Notes under the pieces: generated by a model
Told to the model about the DNA's origin: nothing
What the model saw: only the letters and a program-made list of their open reading frames with translations
Databases searched by the model: none
NCBI GenBank assembly: GCA_001602435.1
Contig: CP012156.1
Location: 1 to 64,000, forward strand
DNA from: Hyphomonadaceae bacterium UKL13-1
GTDB taxonomy: Bacteria > Pseudomonadota > Alphaproteobacteria > Caulobacterales > Aquidulcibacteraceae
Length of the DNA: 64,000 nucleotides
Reading direction: 5' to 3'
Translations under genes and position numbers: made by a program
Shown: piece by piece, positions 37,382 to 45,906 of the stretch
How positions within the stretch are numbered: the first letter of the stretch is position 1
Layout of the letters: every line of letters starts with the position of its first letter

Positions 37382-37399
37382 TGATATAAAAATATATCA
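37382..37399. promoter_or_regulatory. Perfect inverted repeat upstream of CopD-like operon
   Basis: TGATATA-AAAA-TATATCA ends 21 bp before the GTG start of the next gene and lies 26 bp after accD. Its position suggests an operator, overlapping the promoter or ribosome entry site of the four-gene operon. The binding protein is unknown. Confidence 0.5.
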
Positions 37400-37420
37400 T
37401 TTGAATGGATCAACGCCGAA

Positions 37421-38077
37421 GTGGACCTAGCCCTTTTCACGCTCTTACATCTTCTCGTCTTCGTCTATTGGTTGGGCGGAGATTTGGGCGTGTTTTATAG
37501 CTCCACCATATTGACCAATGCCAAGCAATCGTCGGCAGCGCGCATCGCGGCCGCGCAAGTTCTCGCGCAAGTCGATATGGCGCCGCGCACGGCGATGATC
37601 CTGACCTTGCCAACGGGCCTGACCCTGGCGGCGCTGAAGGGGTGGCTGGTGTTGGGGCCTGTCAGCCTTGCGCTGATTTGGATGGCTGGCTTGATTTGGC
37701 TTACGCTCGCTTGGGTACTGCATGTCCGTCATTTAGGCCCGACCTCCAGTGCGCGCCGAGCGGACCTTTTCATTCGTTGGACTGTCATCGCGGCCTTAGC
37801 CGTGCTGGCGCTCGATCTTTGGCCTAATGCACCGGGTTTGCCTCTATTCTTGAAGATCAAATGCGCGATCCTTGCCGCGACCATCCTCTGCGGATTGTTG
37901 ATCCGCCGCGCCTTAGTTCGTTTTGGCCCAGCGTTTGGCCGTCTGGTGCAAGAAGGGGCTAGCGCGGAAGTCGATACAGAGATCGCCCGGGCCTTGGATG
38001 AGAGCCGCCCACTGGTCGTCACGATTTGGCTACTCTTGCTGGCCGCCGCCTTTTTGGGCTTAGCTAAACCGCTTTAA
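37421..38077 (+). CDS. CopD-like integral membrane protein
   Basis: A 218-residue protein with about six membrane segments. The first segment, LFTLLHLLVFVYWLGGDLGVFY, recalls the L-H-x(n)-W-x-G-G element of CopD and related membrane proteins, where His could bind metal or haem. It starts the operon leading to the FAD oxidase, aldehyde dehydrogenase and thiolase (12 bp to the next gene). The start is GTG; a nearby ATG at 37405 is out of frame. Role in the pathway is unknown; electron transfer from the oxidase is one possibility. Confidence 0.6.
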   Translation: MDLALFTLLHLLVFVYWLGGDLGVFYSSTILTNAKQSSAARIAAAQVLAQVDMAPRTAMILTLPTGLTLAALKGWLVLGPVSLALIWMAGLIWLTLAWVLHVRHLGPTSSARRADLFIRWTVIAALAVLALDLWPNAPGLPLFLKIKCAILAATILCGLLIRRALVRFGPAFGRLVQEGASAEVDTEIARALDESRPLVVTIWLLLLAAAFLGLAKPL

Positions 38078-38089
38078 AGGATCCTGATC

Positions 38090-39673
38090 ATGGCTGAACT
38101 TGCTCCCATCCACCTGGCTCTGGCCGACCGTCTGGCTCAGCTGATTGGGGCAGATTATGTCGCGCGCGACGAAGATACCCGTAGGGCCATGAGCGAGGAT
38201 GTTTTCAGCCAAGGCGGTGTGGCAGGCTTGGTCGTCGCGCCCGCCACCACTGAAGAATTAGCGCAAGTTTTAGAGGCAGCTCATCAAGCAGGGGCCATCA
38301 TCGTGCCGCGTGGTGGCGGCATGAGCTATACATCAGGCTTTGTCACCGATCAGGCCGGAGCCATCGTCATCGACATGCGGCGGATGGATCAGGTGATCTC
38401 GGTCAGTCCCGAAGACATGCTGGTGACGGTACAAGCTGGTGCGACTTGGGCCGCTCTGCAGGCAGCTGTTGCCCCGCATGGCCTACGCACCCCGTTCTGG
38501 GGGCCTTTGTCTGGCTTAAGCTCTACCATTGGCGGCGGTCTGTCACAATTGAATGCCTTTTTTGGCGCTGGCATTTGGGGCACGACGTCGGAAAGCGTCA
38601 CGTGCATCACGGTAGTGCTGGCTGATGGCAGCATCTTGCGGACCGGCAGCGCGGGGACCACGGGCGGCAGCCCCTTCTTTAAACATTATGGACCGGACCT
38701 CACGGGCCTCTTTTGTGGGGATTGTGGTGCTCTGGGGATCAAGGCGGAGATCACCTTGCGCCTGATCCCGGCCCCAGCACATGAGGCGCACTTAAGCTTT
38801 GCGATGCCAGATCTGGCCACAACTGCGCGCGCGACAGCCGCGCTCGCCCGTACCAATCTGGCCAGTGAAGTCTGCGCCTTTGATCCCAATCTCGCCAAAA
38901 TCCGCATGCGGCGCGCCAGTCTGTTGCAGGACGTCAAGACCCTGGCAGCGGTCATTGGTGCGCAGAAAAACATGTTTGAAGGGGTCAAGCAGGGTGCCAA
39001 AATGGCCTTGGCCGGGCGCGGCTTCATGGATGATGCGGGCTATACGTTGCACGTCATCACCGAGGGTACGTCTCAAGCCCAAGTCGAAGAAGCGGCTCGA
39101 ACTTTGCGCGACCTGATCAAGGGTCAAGGTGGTCGGGAAATTGAAAACACCATTCCCAAGGCGATGCGCGCAGCACCTTTTACGCCGCTCAACAATATTC
39201 TGGGTCCAGACGGCGAGCGCTGGGTGCCCATCCATGGCATTGTGCCGCTGTCACAAGGAGAGGCCTGCTGGCAGGCGCTGGATGCCTTATTTGCCGCCTA
39301 TGGTCAGGACTTTGAGGCGCGGGGCATGACGAGCGGTTATCTGGTCACGACAATTAGCACCACTGGCTTCTTGATTGAGCCTGTCTTCTTCTGGCCCGAC
39401 GCCCGCTATGGCATTCACGAGACAACGCTGGAGCCTTCTTACTTGGCAAAGGTGCCAAAGCTCCCGGCCAATGCCGACAATGCGGCCTTGGTGGATGAAG
39501 TGCGTGGCAAGATCCTCGATATCTTCGAGCGCTTTGGCGCAACGCACTTCCAAATCGGCCGCACCTATCGGTTTGCCCAAACGCGTGAGCCGGTGACTTG
39601 GGCGCTTCTCAAGGCGATTAAGGCCCACCTTGATCCAGATCATCGCATGAATCCCGGGGTATTGGGCCTATGA
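38090..39673 (+). CDS. FAD-binding oxidoreductase (GlcD/lactate dehydrogenase type)
   Basis: A 527-residue flavoprotein of the VAO/PCMH family. FAD-binding elements are VAPATTEELAQVLEAAHQAG, IVPRGGGMSYTSGF and STIGGGLSQLNAFFGAGIWG, followed by FCGDCGALGIKAEITLRL. The C-terminal HFQIGRTYRF and HLDPDHRMNPGVLGL fit the usual end of 2-hydroxyacid and aryl-ether oxidases. It likely oxidises a 2-hydroxy acid or alcohol. Its TGA overlaps the ATG of the aldehyde dehydrogenase gene (ATGA). Confidence 0.88.
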   Translation: MAELAPIHLALADRLAQLIGADYVARDEDTRRAMSEDVFSQGGVAGLVVAPATTEELAQVLEAAHQAGAIIVPRGGGMSYTSGFVTDQAGAIVIDMRRMDQVISVSPEDMLVTVQAGATWAALQAAVAPHGLRTPFWGPLSGLSSTIGGGLSQLNAFFGAGIWGTTSESVTCITVVLADGSILRTGSAGTTGGSPFFKHYGPDLTGLFCGDCGALGIKAEITLRLIPAPAHEAHLSFAMPDLATTARATAALARTNLASEVCAFDPNLAKIRMRRASLLQDVKTLAAVIGAQKNMFEGVKQGAKMALAGRGFMDDAGYTLHVITEGTSQAQVEEAARTLRDLIKGQGGREIENTIPKAMRAAPFTPLNNILGPDGERWVPIHGIVPLSQGEACWQALDALFAAYGQDFEARGMTSGYLVTTISTTGFLIEPVFFWPDARYGIHETTLEPSYLAKVPKLPANADNAALVDEVRGKILDIFERFGATHFQIGRTYRFAQTREPVTWALLKAIKAHLDPDHRMNPGVLGL

Positions 39674-41097
39674 GCACACGCGACCTAGACGTCAAAAATC
39701 CACGCACGGGCCGAGTCGATCTTACGATTGAGGCGGCAGACGAAAGCGCCGTTCAGGCCTTGGCATCACAGGCTCGTGCCGCCCAGAAAGCTTGGAATGC
39801 TTTGGGCCTTGAAGGCCGCGCGCAAGCGCTCTTGGCTCTACAGGCGGCCATTTCCAGCCATTTTGACCCCATCCACGCCGCGCTGGCCGACGATACGGGG
39901 CGGAGCAAGATTGCCCGGCGTGAGATTGAAGGTGCCTTGGCAAGTTTGGGCGGTTGGGCCGCTCAAGCGCCGCATCTGTTGCCGACGGCTTGGACCGATG
40001 GGCGCTTTGATCCGCGCATGGCCCATGCGCCGCAATGGGTGCCTTATGCGCTGGTTGGGGTTATCAGCCCATGGAATTTTCCGCTGACCTTATCGATGAT
40101 CGACACCATCCCCGCCCTGTTGGCAGGATGCAGCGTCATCATCAAACCGTCGGAAGTGACCCCACGTTTTGCTGCGCCCTTGCGCGCCGCAATTGCTGAG
40201 GTCCCCGCCCTCGAAGGTGTCCTTCAACTGGTGTTGGGGGATGGGGCGACGGGTATGGCCTTGATCAATGCCGTGGACGCCATCTGCTTTACTGGTTCTG
40301 TCGCCACCGGCAAGAAGGTTGCCGTCCAAGCCGCAGGCCGCCTGATCCCATCCTTCTTGGAACTGGGCGGCAAAGACCCTCTAATCATCACCGAGACAGC
40401 TGATCTGGACCGCGCCGTTACAGCGGCATTACGCGGATCAGTGTTGTCGACAGGCCAAGCCTGCCAATCGATTGAGCGCATCTATGTGGCGCGCACATTC
40501 TATGACGATTTTGTTGGGCGTTTGGTGGTGGCGGCCAAAGCGGCGCGCTTGAACCAGCCAGACCGCCAAGTGGGCGAAATTGGGCCGATGATCTTTGGCA
40601 AACAGGCCGATACCATCGCCACCCAATTGGCCGATGCGGTTGCCAAGGGCGCCAAGATTCTGACCGGGGGTGTGGTGGAACATCATTTGGGCGGTGATTG
40701 GATCGCGCCCACGGTGGTGGTCGATGTGGACCACGACATGGCCCTCATGCGCGAGGAAACCTTTGGACCTGTCATGCCTGTGATGGCCTTTGATACGGTC
40801 GAAGAGGCAATAGGCCTGGCCAATGATAGCGAGTATGGTCTATCCGCCGCTGTGATCGCTGGCACCTTAGAAGAGGCCGAAGCCATCGGCCGCCAGATTG
40901 AGGCGGGTGCCATCAGTTTGAATGATGCAGCTTTGACGAGCCAATTTTATGAAGCGGAAAAGCAGAGCTTTAAAGCCAGCGGCCTTGGAGGTTCTCGCAT
41001 GGGGCCTGCTGGCTTCCAACGCTTCTGCCGTCGGAAAGCCTTGATCGCCAATAGGGGTGACGTGACGCCTTTGAGTGCTTATTCTGAAGAGACGTGA
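39670..41097 (+). CDS. Aldehyde dehydrogenase family protein
   Basis: A 475-residue NAD(P)-dependent dehydrogenase. It shows GVISPWNFPLTLSMID (cofactor loop), IIKPSEVTPR, FTGSVATGKKVA, catalytic Glu in FLELGGKDPLII and catalytic Cys in STGQACQSIERIYV. It would oxidise an aldehyde to the acid in the same pathway as the oxidase before it and the thiolase after it. The natural aldehyde cannot be told from the sequence. Confidence 0.93.
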   Translation: MSTRDLDVKNPRTGRVDLTIEAADESAVQALASQARAAQKAWNALGLEGRAQALLALQAAISSHFDPIHAALADDTGRSKIARREIEGALASLGGWAAQAPHLLPTAWTDGRFDPRMAHAPQWVPYALVGVISPWNFPLTLSMIDTIPALLAGCSVIIKPSEVTPRFAAPLRAAIAEVPALEGVLQLVLGDGATGMALINAVDAICFTGSVATGKKVAVQAAGRLIPSFLELGGKDPLIITETADLDRAVTAALRGSVLSTGQACQSIERIYVARTFYDDFVGRLVVAAKAARLNQPDRQVGEIGPMIFGKQADTIATQLADAVAKGAKILTGGVVEHHLGGDWIAPTVVVDVDHDMALMREETFGPVMPVMAFDTVEEAIGLANDSEYGLSAAVIAGTLEEAEAIGRQIEAGAISLNDAALTSQFYEAEKQSFKASGLGGSRMGPAGFQRFCRRKALIANRGDVTPLSAYSEET

Positions 41098-41128
41098 CAC
41101 TACTCCCAAGCAAAGAAGGAAATACCCC

Positions 41129-42307
41129 ATGCAAGACCCCGTCGTCATCGTTGGTTTGGCCCGCACGCCCATGGGTGGGCTGTTGGGGGAGTTGAGCAGC
41201 TTTAGCGCCAATGAGTTGGGTGCGGTCGCCGTCAAGGCCGCGATGGCCGAAGCAGGCGTGGCGGGCGAAGATGTCGACTGGATCTTGATGGGCAATGTAT
41301 TGCCGGCGGGCCAAGGCCAAGCCCCCGCCAGGCAAGCGGCCTTGAAAGCGGGTCTGCCTTTAAGCGTTGAGGCGACGACGCTAAACAAGATGTGCGGATC
41401 TGGCATGCAGGCCACAATCATGGCGGCCAATGCGATCAAAGCAGGCGAAGCCAAAATTGTCATCGCGGGTGGGATGGAGAGCATGTCCAACGCCCCTCAT
41501 TTGATGAAAACCCACCGAGGCGGCATGAAATATGGCCATGACCGCATCTTTGATCATATGGCGCTGGATGGCTTGGAAGATGCTTATGAAGGCAAGCCGA
41601 TGGGCTTTTATGCCGATCAAGTCGCGGGCGAGTATCAATTCACCCGCGAAGCCCAAGATGCTTATGCGCTGGAGACGTTAAAGCGTGCCCAAGCAGCCAC
41701 CGCTTCAGGGGCCTTTGCCCGCGAAATCGCACCCGTCACCGTCAGTGGGCGCGGGGGCGACACCGTGGTCGACCGCGACGAGCTGCCTGCTAAAGCCCGG
41801 CCAGACAAAATCCCCAGCTTGAAGCCGGCCTTTACCAAGGATGGTACGGTGACGGCGGCCAATGCGTCCGCGATTTCAGACGGGGCGTCTGCCCTGGTCC
41901 TGATGGCAAAATCTGAAGCCGAGGCGCGCGGCCTGAAAATCCTGGCCGAAATTGTTTCAAGTGCCGCCCACGCGCACGAGCCCGCCTATTTCACCACCGC
42001 CCCTGTCAAAGCCATGCAAAAGGCTCTGACCAAGGCTGGCTGGTCGATGGCCGATGTCGATCTGGTCGAGATCAATGAGGCATTCGCTATTGTGCCGATG
42101 ATCGCCATGAAGGATTTGGGCATTCCCCATGAGAAGGTGAATGTGAATGGCGGGGCATGTGCCTTGGGTCATCCGATTGGCTCGTCTGGGTCGCGCATCA
42201 TTGCGACTTTGATTGCAGCGATGGAGGCGCGCGGGGCCAAGCATGGGCTGGCCAGCTTGTGCATTGGCGGGGGTGAAGCCACCGCCATCTGCCTTCAACG
42301 CACCTAA
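41129..42307 (+). CDS. Acetyl-CoA acetyltransferase (thiolase)
   Basis: A 392-residue thiolase. The nucleophilic Cys is in LNKMCGSGMQATIMAA, the His in GGACALGHPIGSSGSR, and the second Cys in SLCIGGGEATAIC. It either condenses two acetyl-CoA or cleaves 3-ketoacyl-CoA. ATG at 41129 (MQDPVVIVGLART) was chosen over an upstream in-frame start because it fits the family and has AGAAGGA ten bases upstream. It is the last gene of the operon. Confidence 0.94.
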   Translation: MQDPVVIVGLARTPMGGLLGELSSFSANELGAVAVKAAMAEAGVAGEDVDWILMGNVLPAGQGQAPARQAALKAGLPLSVEATTLNKMCGSGMQATIMAANAIKAGEAKIVIAGGMESMSNAPHLMKTHRGGMKYGHDRIFDHMALDGLEDAYEGKPMGFYADQVAGEYQFTREAQDAYALETLKRAQAATASGAFAREIAPVTVSGRGGDTVVDRDELPAKARPDKIPSLKPAFTKDGTVTAANASAISDGASALVLMAKSEAEARGLKILAEIVSSAAHAHEPAYFTTAPVKAMQKALTKAGWSMADVDLVEINEAFAIVPMIAMKDLGIPHEKVNVNGGACALGHPIGSSGSRIIATLIAAMEARGAKHGLASLCIGGGEATAICLQRT

Positions 42308-42367
42308 ATCATCGAAAATCTGGCACATCGGCTAGACAGCAGCGCAATTGCGCGCTGATATTTGCCG

Positions 42368-43420
42368 ATGACGTCGCCGATGCGCTTTAGACTTTGTTTG
42401 GGCTTGGGCCTGTTTGCGTGTTTAGCGCCGCCCTTAAGTCTGCCTGTACCCGCGACTGCCCAGACCTATGGCTATCAGCCCGCCAATCCGCGCGCGGCAC
42501 AAGAGCGGCGTGAGCGCGAAGCTGCCCAGAAGGGTAGCGTCATTGTCGCTGAACCCTATGGCCCGTCGGAGAGTTTGCGGCAGGCCCGCGCCATGACCAG
42601 CGCGCTGGGGCGCCTGAAGCCAGAGCGTAAGGGGGTGGTCGACGTTTATGTGGTCGCCGTCGGTATGGATAGCGACGGCGTGTTTGGACGTGAGACCGCC
42701 GAAGCCGCCCGCGTGCTTGGGAGCCGCTATGACGCCGAAGGTCGTGTCATTGTCATGGCCAATGGCAAGGGGGCAAATGGAACTGCGAGCGACCCCGTTG
42801 TGCCAGATGGCAACCCGGATCATCTGGCCCAAGCGCTAGGCCATGTGGCCGAAGTCATGAATAAACAAGAAGACGTGCTCGCGCTGTTCATCACGACGCA
42901 TGGGCATTGGAATACGGGTTTGAATTACCGCGATGGTGAGCGCGCGGGTGGCAATATCGCACCGGCACGCTTGGCCGCCCTCCTCAATGAAGCCGGCATT
43001 AAGAACCGCCTTGTCATCTTGTCAGCCTGCTTTTCTGGCATTTTTGTGCCGGCTTTGCAGAATGAATCCACCATTACCCTGACGGCGGCATCGGCTGAAA
43101 AGCCCTCGTTCGGCTGTCGGGCCGAGAATGACTGGACGTTTTTTGGCGACGCTTTGATGAATCAAGCGCTTCGCCAGCCCGTGCCTTTGCCGGATGCCTT
43201 TGCACAGGCCCGTTCCTTGATCACGAAATGGGAAGTGGCGTCGAGACTGGATCCATCAAGTCCGCAGATTGACCTTGGCCCGCAAGCCATTGCTTGGATG
43301 GACAAGATCGATGCCAAGGTTCCTAAAGTGGCGGGGCAGCCAAAGGGCATGCCAGCCTTTGGGGCACCACCGCCCCCGCCGGAGAAGGCAAAGCCAGCGC
43401 CGTTTCTAACCAAGCCCTAA
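42368..43420 (+). CDS. Secreted C13-family (legumain/caspase-like) peptidase
   Basis: About 350 residues with a signal peptide (MRFRLCLGLGLFACLAPPLSLPVPATAQ). The core has the clan CD pattern: catalytic His in LFITTHGHWN and catalytic Cys in VILSACFSGIFVPAL, each after a hydrophobic strand. This matches peptidase C13. It should act in the periplasm or outside; the substrate is unknown. The C-terminus is Pro-rich. A start at 42368 or 42380 is possible; both keep the signal peptide. Confidence 0.85.
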   Translation: MTSPMRFRLCLGLGLFACLAPPLSLPVPATAQTYGYQPANPRAAQERREREAAQKGSVIVAEPYGPSESLRQARAMTSALGRLKPERKGVVDVYVVAVGMDSDGVFGRETAEAARVLGSRYDAEGRVIVMANGKGANGTASDPVVPDGNPDHLAQALGHVAEVMNKQEDVLALFITTHGHWNTGLNYRDGERAGGNIAPARLAALLNEAGIKNRLVILSACFSGIFVPALQNESTITLTAASAEKPSFGCRAENDWTFFGDALMNQALRQPVPLPDAFAQARSLITKWEVASRLDPSSPQIDLGPQAIAWMDKIDAKVPKVAGQPKGMPAFGAPPPPPEKAKPAPFLTKP

Positions 43421-43809
43421 GCACGCGTCGCAGGACCAATTAACCAGCTGTCGCCTTCTGCCTGAACCGGCACAGGCGTTAAGCCCCGTCCTTGGCCCGG
43501 CCCCCCTAAACAAGCGCCCGTCTTGGGATCAAACACGGCCATGTGTGCGGCGCAGATTAGGCCGCCGGTCTCACTGCTGAGAAACCGTCCGTCAAATGTG
43601 TCTAAAGGCCAACCCGCATGGGGGCAGCGGTTCTCAAAGGCTGTGACTTCATCCCCGCGCCGGATTACAATTAGTCGTCGCTGGGCACGGCCTTCTGTGA
43701 CGTCTAGCCCGAGGATTTGGCCGTCTGCCAAGTCTGATTTTCGCAAAGACGCTAACGGCGGATTAAGTGTCTCTGGGCTAAGAGTTTCCATTGTCGGCAC
43801 AGGAGCCAT
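43417..43809 (-). CDS. Rieske [2Fe-2S] protein
   Basis: A 130-residue soluble Rieske-type ferredoxin. Cluster ligands are Cys-x-His in ENRCPHAGWPL and Cys-x2-His in GGLICAAHMAVFD. It is convergent with the C13 peptidase gene (overlapping by four bases) and divergent from the sterol desaturase gene. Such proteins pass electrons to oxygenases, so pairing with the neighbouring membrane hydroxylase is attractive but unproven. ATG at 43809 or 43791 are both possible; a longer frame upstream is antisense to the neighbour and was not used. Confidence 0.85.
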   Translation of the reverse strand: MAPVPTMETLSPETLNPPLASLRKSDLADGQILGLDVTEGRAQRRLIVIRRGDEVTAFENRCPHAGWPLDTFDGRFLSSETGGLICAAHMAVFDPKTGACLGGPGQGRGLTPVPVQAEGDSWLIGPATRA

Positions 43810-43833
43810 CGGGTCCGTGCGAGAGGAAGCGTC

Positions 43834-44688
43834 ATGTTGAACGACATTTTGAGTTTGCCCTTCGTCTATCCGGCCGTCTGGCTCTTGATTTGTGCCTGTC
43901 TGTTCGGCTTCCTGCAAAGTATCTTCCCTCTCGATCCAACGCCCCGCCCGATCCGACGCGATATCTGGATGGATATTGGCTATTGGATGCTGGGCCCTGC
44001 CGCTTATGCCTCGATCGGCGGGCTTTTGATCAGCGGTGGCTACATCGTCCTCTTTGGCGGTAATATGGACGCGGCAGTTGAATGGAGCAAGACCGGTGCG
44101 CCTTGGTTGGCGGATTGGCCATTGTGGCTGCAGGCCCTCGGCGTCTTGATCGTCACAGACATCTCGCTTTATTGGACCCACCGTCTGTTTCACAGCAATA
44201 GCCTGTGGCGGTACCACGCGATCCACCACGCGCCGGAAACGCTAGACTGGCTGCATTCGGTACGCTTCCATCCGATTAATCTCATCTTCCACAGCATTTT
44301 TGCCAATGCGGTGGCGCTTTGGATGGGTTTCCCGCCTGCCGCTGTTGCCGTGCTGGCACCGTTTAACGTCCTTTACTCAACCATGGTCCACGCCAATTTG
44401 AACTGGACTTTCGGACCCTTGCGTCATGTGTTCGCAAGCCCGGTTTTCCACCGCTGGCACCATACGGGCGCAGACGAAGGTGGGTCGAAGAACTTCGCTG
44501 CGACCTTCTCTTTCTTGGATCACATGTTTGGCACCTTCTATATGCCAAAGGATGTGAAGCCGATGAATTTGGGCCTGACAGATCGGGACATGCCACCCAA
44601 TTTACTCGGCCAGTGGCTCTATCCCTTCATGCCGTCTGAACCACAACAGGCAGAGCCCACGCCAGTTAAGCCTACGACCGTCCAATAA
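43834..44688 (+). CDS. Sterol desaturase/fatty acid hydroxylase family protein
   Basis: A 284-residue membrane di-iron enzyme. It has several membrane helices and the three histidine clusters of the family: HRLFH, HAIHH and FHRWHH, plus HPINLIFH. These bind the two irons. It would hydroxylate or desaturate a lipid, such as a carotenoid, hopanoid or fatty acid. A Rieske electron carrier is encoded divergently next to it. Confidence 0.92.
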   Translation: MLNDILSLPFVYPAVWLLICACLFGFLQSIFPLDPTPRPIRRDIWMDIGYWMLGPAAYASIGGLLISGGYIVLFGGNMDAAVEWSKTGAPWLADWPLWLQALGVLIVTDISLYWTHRLFHSNSLWRYHAIHHAPETLDWLHSVRFHPINLIFHSIFANAVALWMGFPPAAVAVLAPFNVLYSTMVHANLNWTFGPLRHVFASPVFHRWHHTGADEGGSKNFAATFSFLDHMFGTFYMPKDVKPMNLGLTDRDMPPNLLGQWLYPFMPSEPQQAEPTPVKPTTVQ

Positions 44689-45718
44689 GGCGCTGCGCCA
44701 TCCGGTCGGCGACGACATCTGGCGTTAGACCTTCATCGGCAGCCTCTTCGAAGATTTGCTCAAGCGTCTTCGGGATGCGGTGAATATGCTCGACCACTTT
44801 GGTCGCGTCATACGTGCCTGAAACCTCATAGGACACATTGATGATGCCGCCGGCATTGACGACATAATCGGGCCCATAGAGGATCCCGCGCTCTGCAAGC
44901 GCTAGGCCGTGACGAGGCTCTGCCAATTGATTGTTAGCCGCGCCGCAGACAATTTTGGTGCGTAGCGCTGGGATGGTCGCATCATTCAGGATGGCACCGA
45001 GTGCGCAGGGGGCCAGCACGTCTACATCGGCGAAAAGAACATCCTCGACGTTGACGACTTGCCCACCCGCTGCAACAGCCGCCGCTTGGGCACGGGCAGG
45101 GTCCATATCTGCGATGATGACTTCTGCGCCTTCTTGACCCAATTGTCGGGCAAGGTCCGCGCCAACTGCGCCGGCACCTTGCACCGCCACGCGCACACCG
45201 CGCAGATCATCTCGACCCATAAAGCGTCGCACACACGTTTTAATGGAGAGCAGCACGCCGAGCGCCGTCATGGGTGAGGGCTCACCGCCAAAGCCTGCTT
45301 TTGGATCGCGGCCAAAGACATGGCTGGTCTCAAGTGCGATCTCTTCCATGTCAGCCAAAGTCATGCCGACATCTTCTGCCGCCAAATAACGCCCCGACAG
45401 GCCCTCAATCGCACGGCCTAAAGCCCGCATCAATTGGGGTGTTTTGTCGGTCTTAGGGTTGCCAATCAGCACCGCCTTGCCGCCGCCCAAGCTCAGGCCT
45501 GCTAGGGCATTCTTATAGCTCATGCCGCGAGATAGCCGCAGCACATCGGTGAGCGCATCGTCCATATTCGAATAATTGGCCATGCGGACGCCACCGGCTG
45601 CAGGACCCAGAAATGTGTTGTGAATGCCGATAATCGCGCGCAGTCCCGTTTGATGATCATGGGCAAAAACAATCTGCTCATGGTGGTCAAACTCGACATG
45701 ATCGAACACTGCTGACAT
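44672..45718 (-). CDS. Leucine dehydrogenase (Glu/Leu/Phe/Val dehydrogenase family)
   Basis: A 348-residue NAD-dependent amino-acid dehydrogenase. It has GPAAGGVRMANYSNMDDAL, the catalytic Lys region RGMSYKNALAGLSLGGGKAVLIG, AAEDVGMT, and the NAD-binding VRVAVQGAGAVGADLARQL. Length suits leucine/phenylalanine-type enzymes. It should deaminate branched-chain amino acids to 2-oxo acids. ATG at 45718 (MSAVFDHVEFDHHEQ) fits the family start; the 63 upstream codons do not. It is divergent from the M20/ast genes. Confidence 0.92.
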   Translation of the reverse strand: MSAVFDHVEFDHHEQIVFAHDHQTGLRAIIGIHNTFLGPAAGGVRMANYSNMDDALTDVLRLSRGMSYKNALAGLSLGGGKAVLIGNPKTDKTPQLMRALGRAIEGLSGRYLAAEDVGMTLADMEEIALETSHVFGRDPKAGFGGEPSPMTALGVLLSIKTCVRRFMGRDDLRGVRVAVQGAGAVGADLARQLGQEGAEVIIADMDPARAQAAAVAAGGQVVNVEDVLFADVDVLAPCALGAILNDATIPALRTKIVCGAANNQLAEPRHGLALAERGILYGPDYVVNAGGIINVSYEVSGTYDATKVVEHIHRIPKTLEQIFEEAADEGLTPDVVADRMAQRLIGRS

Positions 45719-45906
45719 CGCTTTACGCCTTCTCTGGGTGCGCCGGATTGTGCACGTCTGCCCCCAAACCATGTCGACCAACTCTGGCGAGACACAGATA
45801 GAACGGGGCAGGGGCGTGGCGCTGCGCGCGGCTTTCGACTACATCTGAATTTTGGAAGCAACCTTAGTCTGCACTTCCGGCGGTATTTTTGTGAAGGAAG
45901 ATCAAG

